Assembly: GCF_002836745.1 (NCBI RefSeq) | Contig: NZ_PJAR01000036.1 | Location: 124,001-188,000, forward strand | Source of the DNA: Glaciecola sp. 33A | GTDB lineage: Bacteria; Pseudomonadota; Gammaproteobacteria; Enterobacterales; Alteromonadaceae | Reading direction: 5' to 3' | Length of the DNA stretch: 64,000 nucleotides | Shown here: positions 63,785 through 64,000 of the stretch, in pieces | Position numbering within the stretch: the first letter of the stretch is position 1 | Layout: each line of letters starts with the position of its first letter | Program-made: the position numbers and the translations under genes | The notes under the pieces: generated by a model | The model's input: only the letters and a program-made list of their open reading frames with translations | The model's database searches: none | Told to the model about the DNA's origin: nothing

Positions 63785-64000
63785 GTGTTTCCTCTACTAG
63801 CCTAAACCCTGTGGTATGCGACTTAACCGTCTTCTTCAGAAAATCATCCTCTGAAATAACTAGCTGACTTGTATCGCTCAACCAAGAACCCCCTTTAACC
63901 ACAGCCAAATCGCATCGAGGCCTCAGGAGAGAGTCTGACGTCTTTGCTGTATAAGGTTGTAGACATGTCGATGTCCACTCTTGTACGTTGCCATGCATAT
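63777..64000 (-). CDS. SUMF1/FGE-fold protein, C-terminal part (cut by the window edge)
   Basis: The last 73 or so residues of a formylglycine-generating-enzyme/EgtB/PvdO-type domain: MHGNVQEWTST, then VVKGGSWLSD and the final TTGFRLVEE. The pattern GNVxEW...GGSW...GFRL is diagnostic of the fold. The copper-binding cysteines that follow GGSW in sulfatase-activating FGE are absent (LSD here), so sulfatase activation is unlikely. Similar domains occur in periplasmic TagR-like and PvdO-like proteins. The start is outside the window. Confidence 0.85.
   Translation of the reverse strand, partial: MHGNVQEWTSTCLQPYTAKTSDSLLRPRCDLAVVKGGSWLSDTSQLVISEDDFLKKTVKSHTTGFRLVEETHE

Noticed and set aside
54001-64000. 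Type VI secretion or Zorya defence system
   Set aside because: FHA, SUMF1 and TolQ/MotA-like genes are suggestive, but no sheath, baseplate, ClpV, OmpA-like ZorB or helicase genes are present in the window.

Overview
The window looks like chromosome of an AT-rich marine gammaproteobacterium of the order Alteromonadales. The evidence is the rimP-nusA-infB-rbfA-truB operon with E. coli-like proteins, a complete RecBCD, several beta-oxidation modules, a TonB-receptor relic, a DUF3718-like secreted protein, and a large beta-propeller GGDEF/EAL protein. I cannot name the genus. No phage, insertion sequence, CRISPR array or rRNA was seen. Coding is on both strands, and most long operons run leftward.

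Layout. 1-5.2 kb: leftward translation operon (truB start, rbfA, infB, nusA, rimP). 5.6-6.5 kb: a pterin carbinolamine dehydratase gene and two near-identical initiator-tRNA units, each with its own promoter and terminator, pointing away from rimP. 6.6-8.5 kb: a decayed TonB-dependent receptor, then a MaoC-type hydratase divergent from a LysR regulator with an inverted-repeat operator between them. 8.8-17.9 kb: fatty-acid catabolism (a 599-residue acyl-CoA dehydrogenase, a FadB/FadJ-like multifunctional enzyme, and a four-gene operon of histidine phosphatase, acyl-CoA dehydrogenase, APH-type kinase and MDR oxidoreductase). 18-22.5 kb: hemN with an FNR-like site, a secreted metzincin, and an unknown protein. 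22.5-32.3 kb: recC-recB-recD. 32.3-43.5 kb: dUTPase, acyl-CoA synthetase, the propeller/PAS/GGDEF/EAL protein, D-lactate dehydrogenase, and an RNase J-like nuclease whose N-terminus extends past any standard start codon. 43.7-47 kb: a DUF4397 lipoprotein, then a graveyard of decayed genes (response regulator, envelope protein, DUF4266, DUF3570) around an intact DUF1624 membrane protein. 47.2-52.3 kb: a MacB/LolD-type ABC exporter operon with three consecutive periplasmic adaptors. 52.7-53.9 kb: a stand-alone receiver protein and mobA.

The best candidate for an undescribed system is the leftward block from 54.0 kb to the right edge. At least eleven tightly packed genes combine a SUMF1/FGE-fold protein, a membrane FHA-domain protein, two unrecognised soluble proteins, a membrane protein with a Lon (S16)-like N-terminal domain, a lipoprotein, two exported coiled-coil proteins, a TolQ/ExbB/MotA-like four-helix channel protein, and two single-pass proteins with long periplasmic parts. 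This suggests a phosphorylation-responsive, possibly proton-motive-force-driven envelope machine. The kinase or phosphatase that would complete it may lie beyond the window.
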